Numbered from the stretch's first letter, positions 23,719 to 32,710 are shown. The stretch is DNA of 64,000 nucleotides from Streptomyces bicolor (GCF_000719285.1 NZ_JOFS01000016.1:62001-126000), one strand, 5' to 3'. The notes: generated by a model from the sequence alone, not told the origin. Translations and numbers: made by a program.

Positions 23719-25908
23719 GTGGACGCACCTCCTCGTCCCCGTCCCTTTCACGGGGTGCGAGCCACGCCCGACGGCACCTACCGGGAGTTCGTAGGAAACG
23801 CGACGCTGCTGGGACAGGCGACCAAGGGCCATCACAACCAGAACTACGTGTTCCCGCTGACGGAGAACGTGGCATGGCTGGTGGGGCGGGAGGCCGGGAC
23901 CTCCGTGACCGTACGTGTCCGGCGGGCCGACGCGCTGCCCGTGGTCATCAGGACCTGGGAGAACGAGGCCGAGATCCTCGACGCGATCAAGGGCGTCCTG
24001 CCGCATGTGCCGGAGTGCCTGGTCAAGGGAGACGGGTTCGCCCTTCACAGCTATGTGAAGGGCGTTCCGCTGTCCAGCGTCTGCGGCAACGGCAAACCCG
24101 TCGACACCCTCCTGATCAGAGCACTCGCCGAATTGCTCGCCCAGATGTCGCAGGTACGCCGCGGGGCGCTGCCTCCGCTGCCGGCCGCCTGGCCACGCAA
24201 CGACATGGACAGCCAGGGCTTCCTCCAGACGCTGGCCCAGATGGCGGACCGGCAGATCCGCCGGCCCAACTGGCTCACCTTCGGCGGACTGTTCGCGGCG
24301 CTGGGCATCCCCGAGGACGCTCTTATCCGGCTCGCCGAACGGGTCCCCGCAATGGCCCGGCGGCCGTACAGCCTGCTGCACGCCGACCTCCACCGCGACA
24401 ACCTGATCGTGTCCTATGGCGGTGACCCGCCCCTGATCTGCGTCGACTGGGAGCTGGCCACCTACGGGGACCCCCTGCACGACCTCGCGACGCACCTGGT
24501 ACGGATGCAGTACCCCTCGGACCAGTGGGGCGAGGTGGTCGAGGCGTGGGTGGCCGCCATGCGGGAGATCCGGCCCGCCGCCGTCAGCGGTGTGGCCAAG
24601 GACCTGCGTCACTACGTCGCTTTCGAGCAAGCCCAGTCGGTGTACCCGGACGTGATGCGCGCCGCGCGGTCGTTGGAGGAGTCGTTCACCCAGAAGCGCC
24701 TCGACGAGGCGACCGCGGAGGTGCATCGGGCGCTGATGGCGGCGCAGGGACCGCTTCGGCTCAGAAACGTTCCGAGCAAGGCGGAGATCGAGGGGGCGCT
24801 CTTCCGCTGGCTTGCCTCGCGGAGCGAACGTGACATCCGCGGTCGTGGCCTGATCGCGAAGGCCTTCGACTGGAAGCCGGACCGCCGGGTCCCCGAGCAC
24901 CCCGACTTTCCCGCCTCCGCCGTGCGAAAAGCCCTGCGCGCGGAAGGCGCTGCGCCCGCTGGACGGGTGTTCAAGGGAACCGCGCACCTCAACACGGTGG
25001 TCCGGGTGCCGGGCGTCGGATTCCCCGTCGTGGTCCGGCGCAAGCTGACGGACGTCTGCCGGCGCGAGCGCAGCTTCCTCAGTGAACACGCCGTGCTCCA
25101 GGCGATCGAGAAGTCGCAGGTCGACGTGGCGGTGCCCAGGATCCTGGCGCTCGGCGAGGGCTACCAGAGCGACCCCTTCTCCATTCAGACGTACGTCGGC
25201 CAACGCGACATCGACGGGCCGCCGAGCCACCCCGAGCACGGTCTGCTTCCGCACGAGGCGGACGGACTCGTCGACCAGCTCTGCGCGCTGACGGACGTGG
25301 ACTACAAACAAGTCGACCCGGCCGCCGGCGAAGGCGGGTTCTTCCAGTGGCTGAGGAACCAACTCGTCGATCTGGTCAGAGACTTGCCGAAGGAGTCGCA
25401 GCAGCTTGCCCGCCTCCTGGGGCTTCCCGACGCCGAGCGTCTGCAGCTGATCCTGTCCCGTCACGAGGTGAGCCACCGTGAGCCGTCCCTGTTGCACGGC
25501 GACCTGAACCCGTGGAACCTCGTGCGCCGGGACGACCGCCTGGCGCTGACCATCATCGACTGGGAGATGGCGGTGGTCGGCGACCCCCTCTACGACCTGG
25601 TCCGCCACATGCACCTCACGCCTACCCGGCCCGAGATCCGCGACCGTATGTTCCGTCGCTGGGAGGGGCGTCTGGCCCCCGAGTACACCGCCGAATGGCG
25701 CCGGGACTGGCGTGTCTACCGGTGGATCGAGATCGTGCGGTCGGCGTACGTGGATCTCGACCGCCTGGTTACCGGAGCCAGCCTGGACGCGCCCAACGTG
25801 CGTCGGGCCGTGGACTCGTACGCGATGACGCTGGCTGCCGCCATCGGATCCCTCGGTCTGCCGATCCGCCCGACCGTGAATCCCTATCTTGCCCGCGCCC
25901 TGGCATAA
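23719..25908 (+). CDS. protein with two fused APH-type (aminoglycoside phosphotransferase-like) kinase domains
   Basis: A 729-residue cytoplasmic protein made of two kinase-like domains in tandem, each about 330 residues. Domain 1 carries the catalytic loop LLHADLHRDN (His221, Asp223, Asn228) and metal-binding Asp243 (CVDWE). Domain 2 carries LLHGDLNPWN (His593, Asp595, Asn600) and Asp614 (IIDWE). Both are followed by GDPL.DL. Both therefore look catalytically competent. Single-domain APH proteins phosphorylate small molecules such as antibiotics, homoserine or sugars; a tandem fusion of this length is unusual. It lies between DevA-type proteins and not near resistance genes, so the substrate may be a signal molecule (inference). 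GTG 23719 lacks a strong ribosome site. Confidence 0.8.
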   Translation: MDAPPRPRPFHGVRATPDGTYREFVGNATLLGQATKGHHNQNYVFPLTENVAWLVGREAGTSVTVRVRRADALPVVIRTWENEAEILDAIKGVLPHVPECLVKGDGFALHSYVKGVPLSSVCGNGKPVDTLLIRALAELLAQMSQVRRGALPPLPAAWPRNDMDSQGFLQTLAQMADRQIRRPNWLTFGGLFAALGIPEDALIRLAERVPAMARRPYSLLHADLHRDNLIVSYGGDPPLICVDWELATYGDPLHDLATHLVRMQYPSDQWGEVVEAWVAAMREIRPAAVSGVAKDLRHYVAFEQAQSVYPDVMRAARSLEESFTQKRLDEATAEVHRALMAAQGPLRLRNVPSKAEIEGALFRWLASRSERDIRGRGLIAKAFDWKPDRRVPEHPDFPASAVRKALRAEGAAPAGRVFKGTAHLNTVVRVPGVGFPVVVRRKLTDVCRRERSFLSEHAVLQAIEKSQVDVAVPRILALGEGYQSDPFSIQTYVGQRDIDGPPSHPEHGLLPHEADGLVDQLCALTDVDYKQVDPAAGEGGFFQWLRNQLVDLVRDLPKESQQLARLLGLPDAERLQLILSRHEVSHREPSLLHGDLNPWNLVRRDDRLALTIIDWEMAVVGDPLYDLVRHMHLTPTRPEIRDRMFRRWEGRLAPEYTAEWRRDWRVYRWIEIVRSAYVDLDRLVTGASLDAPNVRRAVDSYAMTLAAAIGSLGLPIRPTVNPYLARALA

Positions 25909-25991
25909 GAGGACCATGACTCCACCGAAGGGCGGCCCATCCAGGGGCATATGACGCTCCGTCGGGTTCTGCGACGTGGAGGGCGGCGCGC

Positions 25992-26873
25992 ATGTCCGAT
26001 CGGGCAAGCGGTTCGGCCGAGGGTGGGGTCGTTCGGCGGTTGAGGCGCTACCAGGAGCGCTTCGAGTCCGTGGTGACCCGGGCTCTTTTCCTGGGGGTCT
26101 TCGCCACCGGACTCACCGCGCAGTTCGTCAAGCCGGTCGGCGACGCCCTGCAGGGCAAGGCCTACCTCGGCGGTGCCCTGCTCAGCCTGGTCGGCTATGT
26201 GCTGTACGACGCCGTGAAGGAGCTGTCGTCCCTGGTGCGGGTTCCGTCGCGGTCGCTCGTGAACTCACGTCAGCTCGGCAGTTTCGTCAGTGAGGCGTTC
26301 AACGCCCGGAAAGTGGAGATCAGCTTCCTCGGCTACACCGGCGAGACGCTCTATCACGAGCTCTACCACCGTCTGGAGGACCTCTTCGACAATCGCGGGC
26401 CGATCCGGAGAGTTTCGGTCCGGATGCTCGTGCCAGATTTCGAGCAGGAGATGATCGTGCCCTCCATGGTCGGCGCCGACGGCCGGCCGGTGGACGACCC
26501 GGCGTTCCGTGACCGCATGTCCGCGCGGTGCCAGGAGTTCGAGGAGAAGCTGTCGGACATCGCCGAGCGGCTCACCGCCACCGGCAGGCTGGTCGTGGAG
26601 TGCGAGTATCGCTGCTACCTGGGCATTCCGCGCGACAAGATCTGCATATTCAACCGAGTCCAGGTGCTGCACGGTCTGTACGACCTGTCCGTGCGGATGC
26701 ACCACAGGGGCGAGGAGTACTACGACCCGAAGGGTTACCGAACCGACCTCAATGTCTGGTCCCGGGAGGGCACTGCTGCTGCCGACCAAGCCGTTTCCAC
26801 CTGGATCAAGCACTTCGACGACCTGTGGGAACTCGCGCTGATTCCGCAGTGGCGAAGGGGAACGGCGCCCTGA
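25992..26873 (+). CDS. membrane-anchored protein with a DevA-type sensor domain
   Basis: A 293-residue protein. Two hydrophobic helices (about residues 30-48 and 57-76) replace the GntR DNA-binding domain, and residues about 95-285 align with the sensor domain of the third GntR regulator: GSFVSEAFNARKVEISFLG, VSVRMLVPDFEQE, then VECEYR, RVQVLHGLYDLSVR and a WFD..W-like end. The R-M-L-(L/V)-P strand resembles phospholipase D-like folds lacking the HKD catalytic residues, which is only a guess. It could compete for or present the same ligand at the membrane. ATG 25992 lies 83 bases after the kinase gene, same strand. Confidence 0.75.
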   Translation: MSDRASGSAEGGVVRRLRRYQERFESVVTRALFLGVFATGLTAQFVKPVGDALQGKAYLGGALLSLVGYVLYDAVKELSSLVRVPSRSLVNSRQLGSFVSEAFNARKVEISFLGYTGETLYHELYHRLEDLFDNRGPIRRVSVRMLVPDFEQEMIVPSMVGADGRPVDDPAFRDRMSARCQEFEEKLSDIAERLTATGRLVVECEYRCYLGIPRDKICIFNRVQVLHGLYDLSVRMHHRGEEYYDPKGYRTDLNVWSREGTAAADQAVSTWIKHFDDLWELALIPQWRRGTAP

Positions 26874-26905
26874 GGAAGGTTCCGCGGCTGCGTAGGCTCG
26901 CCGCC

Positions 26906-27532
26906 ATGAGTAAGCCAGGCAGCACCGAGACCGGCCTCCGTGAGCGCAAGAAGCAGCGGATGTACCAGACCGTGTCCGACACCGCCATCCGCCTCTTCCT
27001 GGAGAAGGGCTTCGACGCCGTCTCCGTGGCCGAGGTGGCCGCCGCCGCGGAGATCTCGAAGCCGACGCTCTTCCGGTACTTCCCGACGAAGGAGGATCTC
27101 GTCCTGTACCGGTTCGCCGACCATGAGGACGAGGCCGCGCGGGTGGTGCGGGAGGGGCCCTCGCCCGTCGAGGCGTTGCGGCGGCACTTCCTGGACGGGC
27201 TGGAGCGGTGTGACCCGATCACCGGGCTCAATGACGATCCGCATGTCCTCGCGTACCAGTCGATGCTGTACGGGACTCCCGCGCTGGCCGCCCGCCTGCA
27301 CGGCTACCTCGAACGCTCCGAGGCCGCGCTCGCCGAGGCGCTCGGCGGAGGGCTCGACGCGCGGCTGGCCGCCGGGCAGATCGTCGCCGTGCAGCGGGTC
27401 CTCGCGCTGGAGAACTGGCGGCGGATGGCGGCGGGGGAGCGGGCGGCCGAGGTGCGCGGGGAGGCGGTGGCGGCGGCGGAGCGGGCGTTCGGGCAGTTGG
27501 AGGCGGGGTTGCCGGGGCTGACCGTGCGGTGA
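26906..27532 (+). CDS. TetR-family regulator
   Basis: A 208-residue repressor. The helix-turn-helix is VSVAEVAAAAEISKPTLFRYFPTKEDLVL at about residues 35-63; the ligand domain is helical and Ala/Arg-rich. TAGGCT (26893-26898) ends 7 bases before the ATG, suggesting a leaderless transcript of its own. The palindrome over the next gene's promoter is the obvious candidate operator, so it probably represses the HelD-like gene. Confidence 0.85.
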   Translation: MSKPGSTETGLRERKKQRMYQTVSDTAIRLFLEKGFDAVSVAEVAAAAEISKPTLFRYFPTKEDLVLYRFADHEDEAARVVREGPSPVEALRRHFLDGLERCDPITGLNDDPHVLAYQSMLYGTPALAARLHGYLERSEAALAEALGGGLDARLAAGQIVAVQRVLALENWRRMAAGERAAEVRGEAVAAAERAFGQLEAGLPGLTVR

Positions 27533-27612
27533 AGCCGAGGGGGGAGGGGCGCTCGCGGGCAGTCGGTGGCCTCCGCTGAGCGGCTGCGCGGTTGTGAGGC
27601 TCGGTAAAATAT

Positions 27613-27641
27613 TTAACTCGGTTACGAGTTTTCGGTACGCT
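27613..27641 (+). promoter_or_regulatory. promoter and overlapping operator of the HelD-like gene
   Basis: TTAACT (27613-27618), 17 bases, TACGCT (27636-27641); the start ATG is at 27649. The palindrome AACTCG-GTTA-CGAGTT (27615-27630) covers the -35 and spacer, so a bound TetR dimer would block RNA polymerase. Confidence 0.65.
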
Positions 27642-27648
27642 TCGTGGA

Positions 27649-29667
27649 ATGACGTCGACCGACCCTGCCCTGCACCACGCCCTCCGCCAGGAACGCGCCC
27701 ACCACGACCGCTGCCGCGCCGCCCTCGCCGCCATGGTCGACGGGGCCCAGGAACACGTCGTCACCGGTGAGGACGTCTCCGCCTCCGGTGCCGACGCCGA
27801 GGTGCTGGGGTATCAGCTGCGCAGTCGCGCGAAGGAGATGCGTGAGCTGCCCGAGGGGCCGCTGTTCTTCGGGCGGTTGGAGAGAGATCGGCAGAGCCTG
27901 CACATCGGGCGGCTGCGGATCACCGAGCGTCCGGCCGACCCGCCCCTGGTCGTCGACTGGCGGGCCCCCGTCTCCCGGGCCTTCTACCAGGCCTCCGCCC
28001 CTGACCCGCAGGGCGTGGCCGTACGGCGTCGGTTCGGCTGGGCACCCGGCAGCCGCGGGGACTCCGCCGACCTCACCGGGCTCGAGGACGAGCACCTCGA
28101 CCGGGGCGAGTCCCGGGCCAGCGAGATCGTCGCCCGGGAGATCGAGCGGCCCCGCGTCGGGCCCATGCGGGACATCGCGGCCACCATCCAGCCCGAGCAG
28201 GACGATCTCGTACGAGGAGACCTCGCCCTGTCGGTGTGCGTGCAGGGCGCGCCCGGCACCGGCAAGACCGCCGTCGGCCTGCACCGCGCCGCCTACCTGC
28301 TCTACACCCACCCGCAGCGCATCCGCCGCGGCGGCCTGCTGATCCTCGGCCCCAACCGGACCTTCCTGTCGTACATCTCCCAGGTTCTCCCGGCCCTCGG
28401 CGAGACGGGCGTCCGGCAGTCGACGCTGGGGGAGGAGATCGCCCGGTACCCGGCGCGTGGGGTGGACGGTGAGCGGGCGGCCGTCGTCAAGCATGACGTC
28501 CGGATGGCGGAGGTGCTGCGGCGCGCGCTGTACGCGCGCGTGGCGGGCGGCGCCGGGGTGGCCGACTCCCTTGTCGTACCCGACGGTTCGTACCGGTGGC
28601 GGGTCTCGGCCGAGGAGCTGGAGCGGATCGTCGCGGGGGTGCGGGGCGAGGAGCCGCCGTATGCCGTCGGGCGGGAGCGGGTGCGGACGCGGGTGGTGCG
28701 GCGTGTGCGGCAGCAGGCCGAGCGGCGGGCCGGGCCGCGGAGCAACGCGTGGGTGCGGAAGGTCTCCGGGGCGCGGGCGGTCAGGGAGTACGTCGACGCC
28801 GTATGGCCGCGGGTTCGGCCCGAGGAGGTCGTGGCCCGACTGCTCGGTGAGCCAGAGGTGTTGGCGGCCGCCGCCGACGGGGTGCTGGACGCCGACGAGC
28901 AGAAGGCCCTGCTGTGGGCGAAGCCGCCGCGGTCGTGGAAGTCGGCGCGCTGGTCGGCCGCCGACCTGGTGCTGCTCGACGAGGTGGCCGGGCTCATCGA
29001 GCATCCGCGGGGGTACGGCCATGTCGTCGTCGACGAGGCACAGGATCTGTCGCCGATGGAGTGCCGGGCGATCGCACGACGGGCGGCCTTCGGGTCGTTG
29101 ACCGTGCTGGGGGACCTGGCCCAGGCGACGACACCCTGGGCCGCGCGGTCGTGGGAGACGGTGCTGCGGCATCTGGGCAAGCCGGACGCGGTGGTCGTAC
29201 CGCTCACGACGGGGTTCCGGGTGCCCGGGGCCGTGCTGGAACTCGCCAACCGGCTGCTGGAGCGACTGGACGTGGAGGTGCCGGCGGCCCGTTCGCTGCG
29301 CGGCGACGGAGAGCTGCGGTTTCGGCAGGCCGACGGCGATCTGCCGGGGGCGGTCGTGGACGCCGTACGGGACGCGCTGGGCCGGGAGGGGTCCGTGGGG
29401 GTCGTCGCCGCCGACGGGGACGTGGCCCGGGTGCGCGAGGCGCTGGGGGCCGCCGGCATCGAGGCGGGGGGCGCGGACGAGCTGGGGGCGCGGGTGGCGG
29501 TCGTGCCGGCGAGTGTGGTGAAGGGGCTGGAGTACGACCATGTCGTCGCCGTGGAGCCGGCCGCGATCGTGGAGGCGGAGGAGCGGGGGCTGCACCGGCT
29601 GTATGTGGTGGTGACCCGGGCGGTGGCGGGGCTGGAGGTGGTGCACGGGAGGGCGTTGCCGTTCTGA
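27649..29667 (+). CDS. HelD-like UvrD/Rep-family ATPase
   Basis: A 672-residue superfamily-1 helicase-like ATPase. An N-terminal arm precedes Walker A (GAPGTGKT, residues 200-207); Walker B is VVVDEAQDLS near residue 460, and the C-terminal UvrD motifs end in VKGLEYDHVVAVEP and HRLYVVVTRA. HelD proteins bind RNA polymerase and free it from stalled complexes; some actinobacterial versions (HelR) give rifamycin tolerance. The rifamycin-associated element of those genes was not seen here; a TetR-type operator stands in its place. It may share a transcript with the small HAD gene 24 bases downstream. Confidence 0.85.
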   Translation: MTSTDPALHHALRQERAHHDRCRAALAAMVDGAQEHVVTGEDVSASGADAEVLGYQLRSRAKEMRELPEGPLFFGRLERDRQSLHIGRLRITERPADPPLVVDWRAPVSRAFYQASAPDPQGVAVRRRFGWAPGSRGDSADLTGLEDEHLDRGESRASEIVAREIERPRVGPMRDIAATIQPEQDDLVRGDLALSVCVQGAPGTGKTAVGLHRAAYLLYTHPQRIRRGGLLILGPNRTFLSYISQVLPALGETGVRQSTLGEEIARYPARGVDGERAAVVKHDVRMAEVLRRALYARVAGGAGVADSLVVPDGSYRWRVSAEELERIVAGVRGEEPPYAVGRERVRTRVVRRVRQQAERRAGPRSNAWVRKVSGARAVREYVDAVWPRVRPEEVVARLLGEPEVLAAAADGVLDADEQKALLWAKPPRSWKSARWSAADLVLLDEVAGLIEHPRGYGHVVVDEAQDLSPMECRAIARRAAFGSLTVLGDLAQATTPWAARSWETVLRHLGKPDAVVVPLTTGFRVPGAVLELANRLLERLDVEVPAARSLRGDGELRFRQADGDLPGAVVDAVRDALGREGSVGVVAADGDVARVREALGAAGIEAGGADELGARVAVVPASVVKGLEYDHVVAVEPAAIVEAEERGLHRLYVVVTRAVAGLEVVHGRALPF

Positions 29668-29691
29668 GGGGCGAGGGAGATCCTCTTACCG

Positions 29692-30222
29692 ATGCCTCCC
29701 ACCGCCCTCCTCTTCCTGGACGTCGACGGAACGCTGATCCCCTTCGGGGCGGAGCGGCCGTATCCGCTGTACGAACCGCCCCACCCCCTGCCCGAGACGG
29801 CCGCCCACCCCCTCCTCAACCGCATCGACCCCGCCCTCGGCACCCGTCTGCGCCGGCTCGCCGAGCTCGGCTGTGAGCTCGTGTGGGCCACGACCTGGAT
29901 GGATGACGCGAACGCGGCTGTCGCACCCTGGCTCGGTCTGCCCCCACTGCCAGTGGTGGACTGGCCGGACGAGGATGAGGAACCCCGGCTCGGGCCCCGC
30001 AGACCGCACTCGAAGACAAAGGCACTCGTGGCGTGGGCCGCCGGCCGCCCCTTCCTCTGGGTCGACGACGAGATCTCCGACGCCGACCGCGCCTGGGTGG
30101 CCGGTTCGCACCCCGCGCCCGCCCTGCTCCACCGCGTCGATCACCGCGAGGGCCTCACCGCCCGGGACCTCCCCGTCCTGGAGGAGTGGATCACCGCCGG
30201 TGGCCGCCCAGCAGCTCGGTGA
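29692..30222 (+). CDS. small HAD-domain protein
   Basis: A 176-residue HAD-fold protein: motif I FLDVDGTLIPFG, an ATTW motif II-like strand (LVWATTWMDDAN), Lys in SKTKALV and motif IV WVDDEI. The cap is minimal. The substrate is unknown; such proteins occur widely in Streptomyces as hypothetical phosphatases. It overlaps the convergent oxidoreductase gene by 32 bases. Confidence 0.8.
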   Translation: MPPTALLFLDVDGTLIPFGAERPYPLYEPPHPLPETAAHPLLNRIDPALGTRLRRLAELGCELVWATTWMDDANAAVAPWLGLPPLPVVDWPDEDEEPRLGPRRPHSKTKALVAWAAGRPFLWVDDEISDADRAWVAGSHPAPALLHRVDHREGLTARDLPVLEEWITAGGRPAAR

Positions 30223-31096
30223 CCCGCATGAAGCCGTCCGTGCCGTGGCCGAGGGCGACGACCCGGCGGGCCTGGCCCTCGACGGCGCGCATCACGCCGG
30301 CGTCGATGCCGTGGGCCTCGGAGGCCTCGACGACGTGGGACATGGTGGAGACGGCGGAGGTGATCGGGTTGAGTTCGCCGGAGTAGGTGCCGTCGTCGAC
30401 GTCGCCCGCGAACTCCTCGAAGAGAGGCGGCAGGATCGCGCCGATGCCCCGCGCGAAGGGGGCCAGTTCGCGCGCGGTGATGCCCTCGGCCCGGGCCATG
30501 GCCACGGCGTGCGCATAGCCGGCCATCGCCGTCCAGAAGATGTCCAGCAGGGCGACGTCGTAGGCGGCGGCCCGGCCGATCTCCTCGCCGAGGTGGGTGT
30601 GCGTGCCGCCCAGCGCGTCGAGGACGGGCCGGTGCTCGCGGTAGAGCTCCTCGGGGCCGCTGTGGATGAACACCGCGTCGGCCGTGCCGATGGTGGTGGT
30701 CGGCGTCATGATCGCGCCGTCCAGATAGCGGATGCCGTGCGCGGCCGCCCATTGCGCCGTGTCCCGTGCCCGGGCCGGGGTGTCGGCGGTCAGGTTCACG
30801 ACCGTACGGCCCTTGAGCGCGTCGGTGACGGCGTCGGGGCGAAGGATCGCGTCGGCGGCGTCGTAGTTCACCACGCAGACGACGGTCAGCGGACTGGCGG
30901 CGACCGCCTCCTGTGGGGACGCGGCCGCCGTGGCACCGCGGTCGAGCAGTTCGCGGTCCCGCCCCGGGGTGCGGTTCCAGACGGTGACCCGCAGCCCCGC
31001 GTCCAGGAACGCCCCTGCCAGCGCACGGCCCATCGGGCCGAGTCCGAGGACGGTGACGGTGACGGTGACGGCGGAATCGTGGTCGTGGGTGGACAT
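30191..31096 (-). CDS. NADP-dependent oxidoreductase, imine-reductase / 6-phosphogluconate-dehydrogenase-like
   Basis: A 301-residue beta-hydroxyacid-dehydrogenase-fold enzyme. The Rossmann motif is VLGLGPMGRALAGAF, followed by VWNRTPGR with the Arg that favours NADPH. The helical C-terminal domain (AAAYDVALLDIFWTAMAGYAHAV) matches imine-reductase relatives, so reduction of cyclic imines is possible, though physiological substrates are rarely known. It diverges from an HxlR regulator 50 bases away, which probably controls it. Confidence 0.83.
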   Translation of the reverse strand: MSTHDHDSAVTVTVTVLGLGPMGRALAGAFLDAGLRVTVWNRTPGRDRELLDRGATAAASPQEAVAASPLTVVCVVNYDAADAILRPDAVTDALKGRTVVNLTADTPARARDTAQWAAAHGIRYLDGAIMTPTTTIGTADAVFIHSGPEELYREHRPVLDALGGTHTHLGEEIGRAAAYDVALLDIFWTAMAGYAHAVAMARAEGITARELAPFARGIGAILPPLFEEFAGDVDDGTYSGELNPITSAVSTMSHVVEASEAHGIDAGVMRAVEGQARRVVALGHGTDGFMRVTELLGGHRR

Positions 31097-31146
31097 GCTT
31101 CAACTCCCTGTAGAGTGGCAAGAATTGATGACAAAAGGGGTGGGAT

Positions 31147-31494
31147 ATGACGCGTCGGCGCCATGACCCGAACGTCTGCGGAGTGACCGCCGCGATCACG
31201 GTGATCGAGGGCAAGTGGAAGACGTCGCTGCTCTGGCTGCTGGAGTCCGGCCCGCACCGCCCGGCGGAGCTGCGCCGCCAGCTGCCGGGCCTCAGCGAGA
31301 AGGTGCTGACCCAGGCGCTGCGTGAGATGGAGTCGGACGGTCTGGTGCACCGTGAGGTGTACGAGGAGCTGCCGTTGAAGACCGTGTACTCCCTGACCGG
31401 GTTCGGCCGCGACCTGGCCGAGGCCCTCGGCCCGCTCTCCGACTGGGGCCACCGCCGCCTGGAGCGCATGACCGGGGTCCAGCCGGCCTCCTGA
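31147..31494 (+). CDS. HxlR-family transcriptional regulator
   Basis: A 115-residue winged-helix regulator starting MTRRRHDPNVCGVTAAITVI with the conserved N-terminal Cys that lets some family members sense electrophiles or thiol stress. EGKWKTSLLWLL and LSEKVLTQALREMESDGLV are the DNA-binding part. Divergent from the oxidoreductase gene; the 50-base gap must hold both promoters. GGGGTGGGAT before the ATG serves as ribosome site. Confidence 0.87.
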   Translation: MTRRRHDPNVCGVTAAITVIEGKWKTSLLWLLESGPHRPAELRRQLPGLSEKVLTQALREMESDGLVHREVYEELPLKTVYSLTGFGRDLAEALGPLSDWGHRRLERMTGVQPAS

Positions 31495-31628
31495 CCTGTA
31501 CGCCACCTCCGTCCGCCGCCTCGTCGATCACCCGCATCCAGGGTGCGACGGCGGCGGATCGCTGCCAAGTACGCACAAATAAGTGGGTACGGCGGCGGGC
31601 GCCGCAACGCCGGTGCCCGCGACGGCGG

Positions 31629-32567
31629 CTACGACCGCCCCGCCAGCTCCTCCCGGAATCCCTCCCGCCATGACGGATAACGCGGCTCCCAGCCCAGCTC
31701 GCGCCTGGCCTTCGCGTTGGAGAACCCCCGCCCCTCGGTCATCATCGTCACCACCACCTCCCCGGCCAGCAGCCGGGCCAGCCACTTGGGAACGCGCAGC
31801 GGAGGCTTCGCCCCCGCACAGGCGGCCAGATACGGCAGCCACTCACTGGCCGGCGCCGGTTCGTCGTCGACGATGTTGAACACGCCCCGCGCCCGCTGCT
31901 CAACGGCCAGCACGGTGGCGCTCGCCGCGTCGTCGAGATGCACCCACGAGAAGTAGCCGGTACCGCCCCCGACCAGCGGGAACTGCCGTTTGCGGACCAG
32001 CTCGACCTGGTCGTCGGTGGCGCCCGGCCCGTAGAAACCGCCGTAGCGCAGGACCGTCCCGTCGGCCTTGAGGACCACGTCCTGGATGTGCCGGATCGCC
32101 TCCCCCAGCGCGCGCAGCCTCCCCGTCTCCACGGGCAGCGGGTCCTCCTCGGTCTTCACCCAGCCGCCCTCCCGGACGCCGTTCCAGATGGCGGCGCTCT
32201 GCGCGACGACATGGGGGACGCCGGTCGCCTCCGCGGCGGCCAGCAGGTGGTCGGTGCCCTCGGTGCGCAGCCGGTTGGTGGTGGCGAACCAGCGGTCGAA
32301 GTGCCTGATGTCCGGCTTGCCGGAGTGCGGCGCGGAGATCGCCGTCATCTGGTGCACGATCGCGTCCGGCCTGGCCGCGGCCACCGCCGCGGTGACGGAC
32401 CTGCCGTCGAGCCCGTCCATCACGACGCCCTCGGCGCCCATCCGATGCACCAGGTCGAGCTTGGCCGCGCTGGTCGTCGTGGCCGTCACCTGGTGCCCGC
32501 GCTCCACCAGCCGCGGCACCAGCCGCCGCCCGATGACGCCGGTCCCACCTGCGACGAACACCCGCAT
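31629..32567 (-). CDS. NAD-dependent epimerase/dehydratase-like protein
   Basis: A 312-residue extended short-chain dehydrogenase. The Rossmann signature MRVFVAGGTGVIGRRLVPRL lies at the very start. The usual YxxxK catalytic pair is not evident: the region that normally holds it reads RALGEAIRHIQD, so it may be a binding or atypical member. The substrate is unknown. The upstream gene (lipase) ends at a strong terminator, so this one has its own promoter. Confidence 0.8.
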   Translation of the reverse strand: MRVFVAGGTGVIGRRLVPRLVERGHQVTATTTSAAKLDLVHRMGAEGVVMDGLDGRSVTAAVAAARPDAIVHQMTAISAPHSGKPDIRHFDRWFATTNRLRTEGTDHLLAAAEATGVPHVVAQSAAIWNGVREGGWVKTEEDPLPVETGRLRALGEAIRHIQDVVLKADGTVLRYGGFYGPGATDDQVELVRKRQFPLVGGGTGYFSWVHLDDAASATVLAVEQRARGVFNIVDDEPAPASEWLPYLAACAGAKPPLRVPKWLARLLAGEVVVTMMTEGRGFSNAKARRELGWEPRYPSWREGFREELAGRS

Positions 32568-32660
32568 GACACTCACCGTCCCGATTCCGGAGTCGTCTGT
32601 GAAACCTAGGACGAGCCGACTCGCCCGTTTTGTGACATGGCGGGGCATGGGCATGGGCAC

Positions 32661-32689
32661 GGGGAGCAGGCGGCGGGCGCCTGCTCCCC
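32661..32689 (-). terminator. terminator after the secreted lipase gene
   Basis: GGGGAGCAGGC pairs perfectly over 11 bases with 32679-32689; the loop is 7 bases. It lies 22 bases beyond the lipase stop (minus strand). Confidence 0.75.
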
Positions 32690-32710
32690 GGTCGTGGCGT
32701 GCGCCTGGCC

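Noticed and set aside
27622..29646. 674-codon minus-strand frame opposite the HelD-like gene
   Set aside because: His/Pro/Arg-rich shadow with no domain; the plus strand has Walker motifs.
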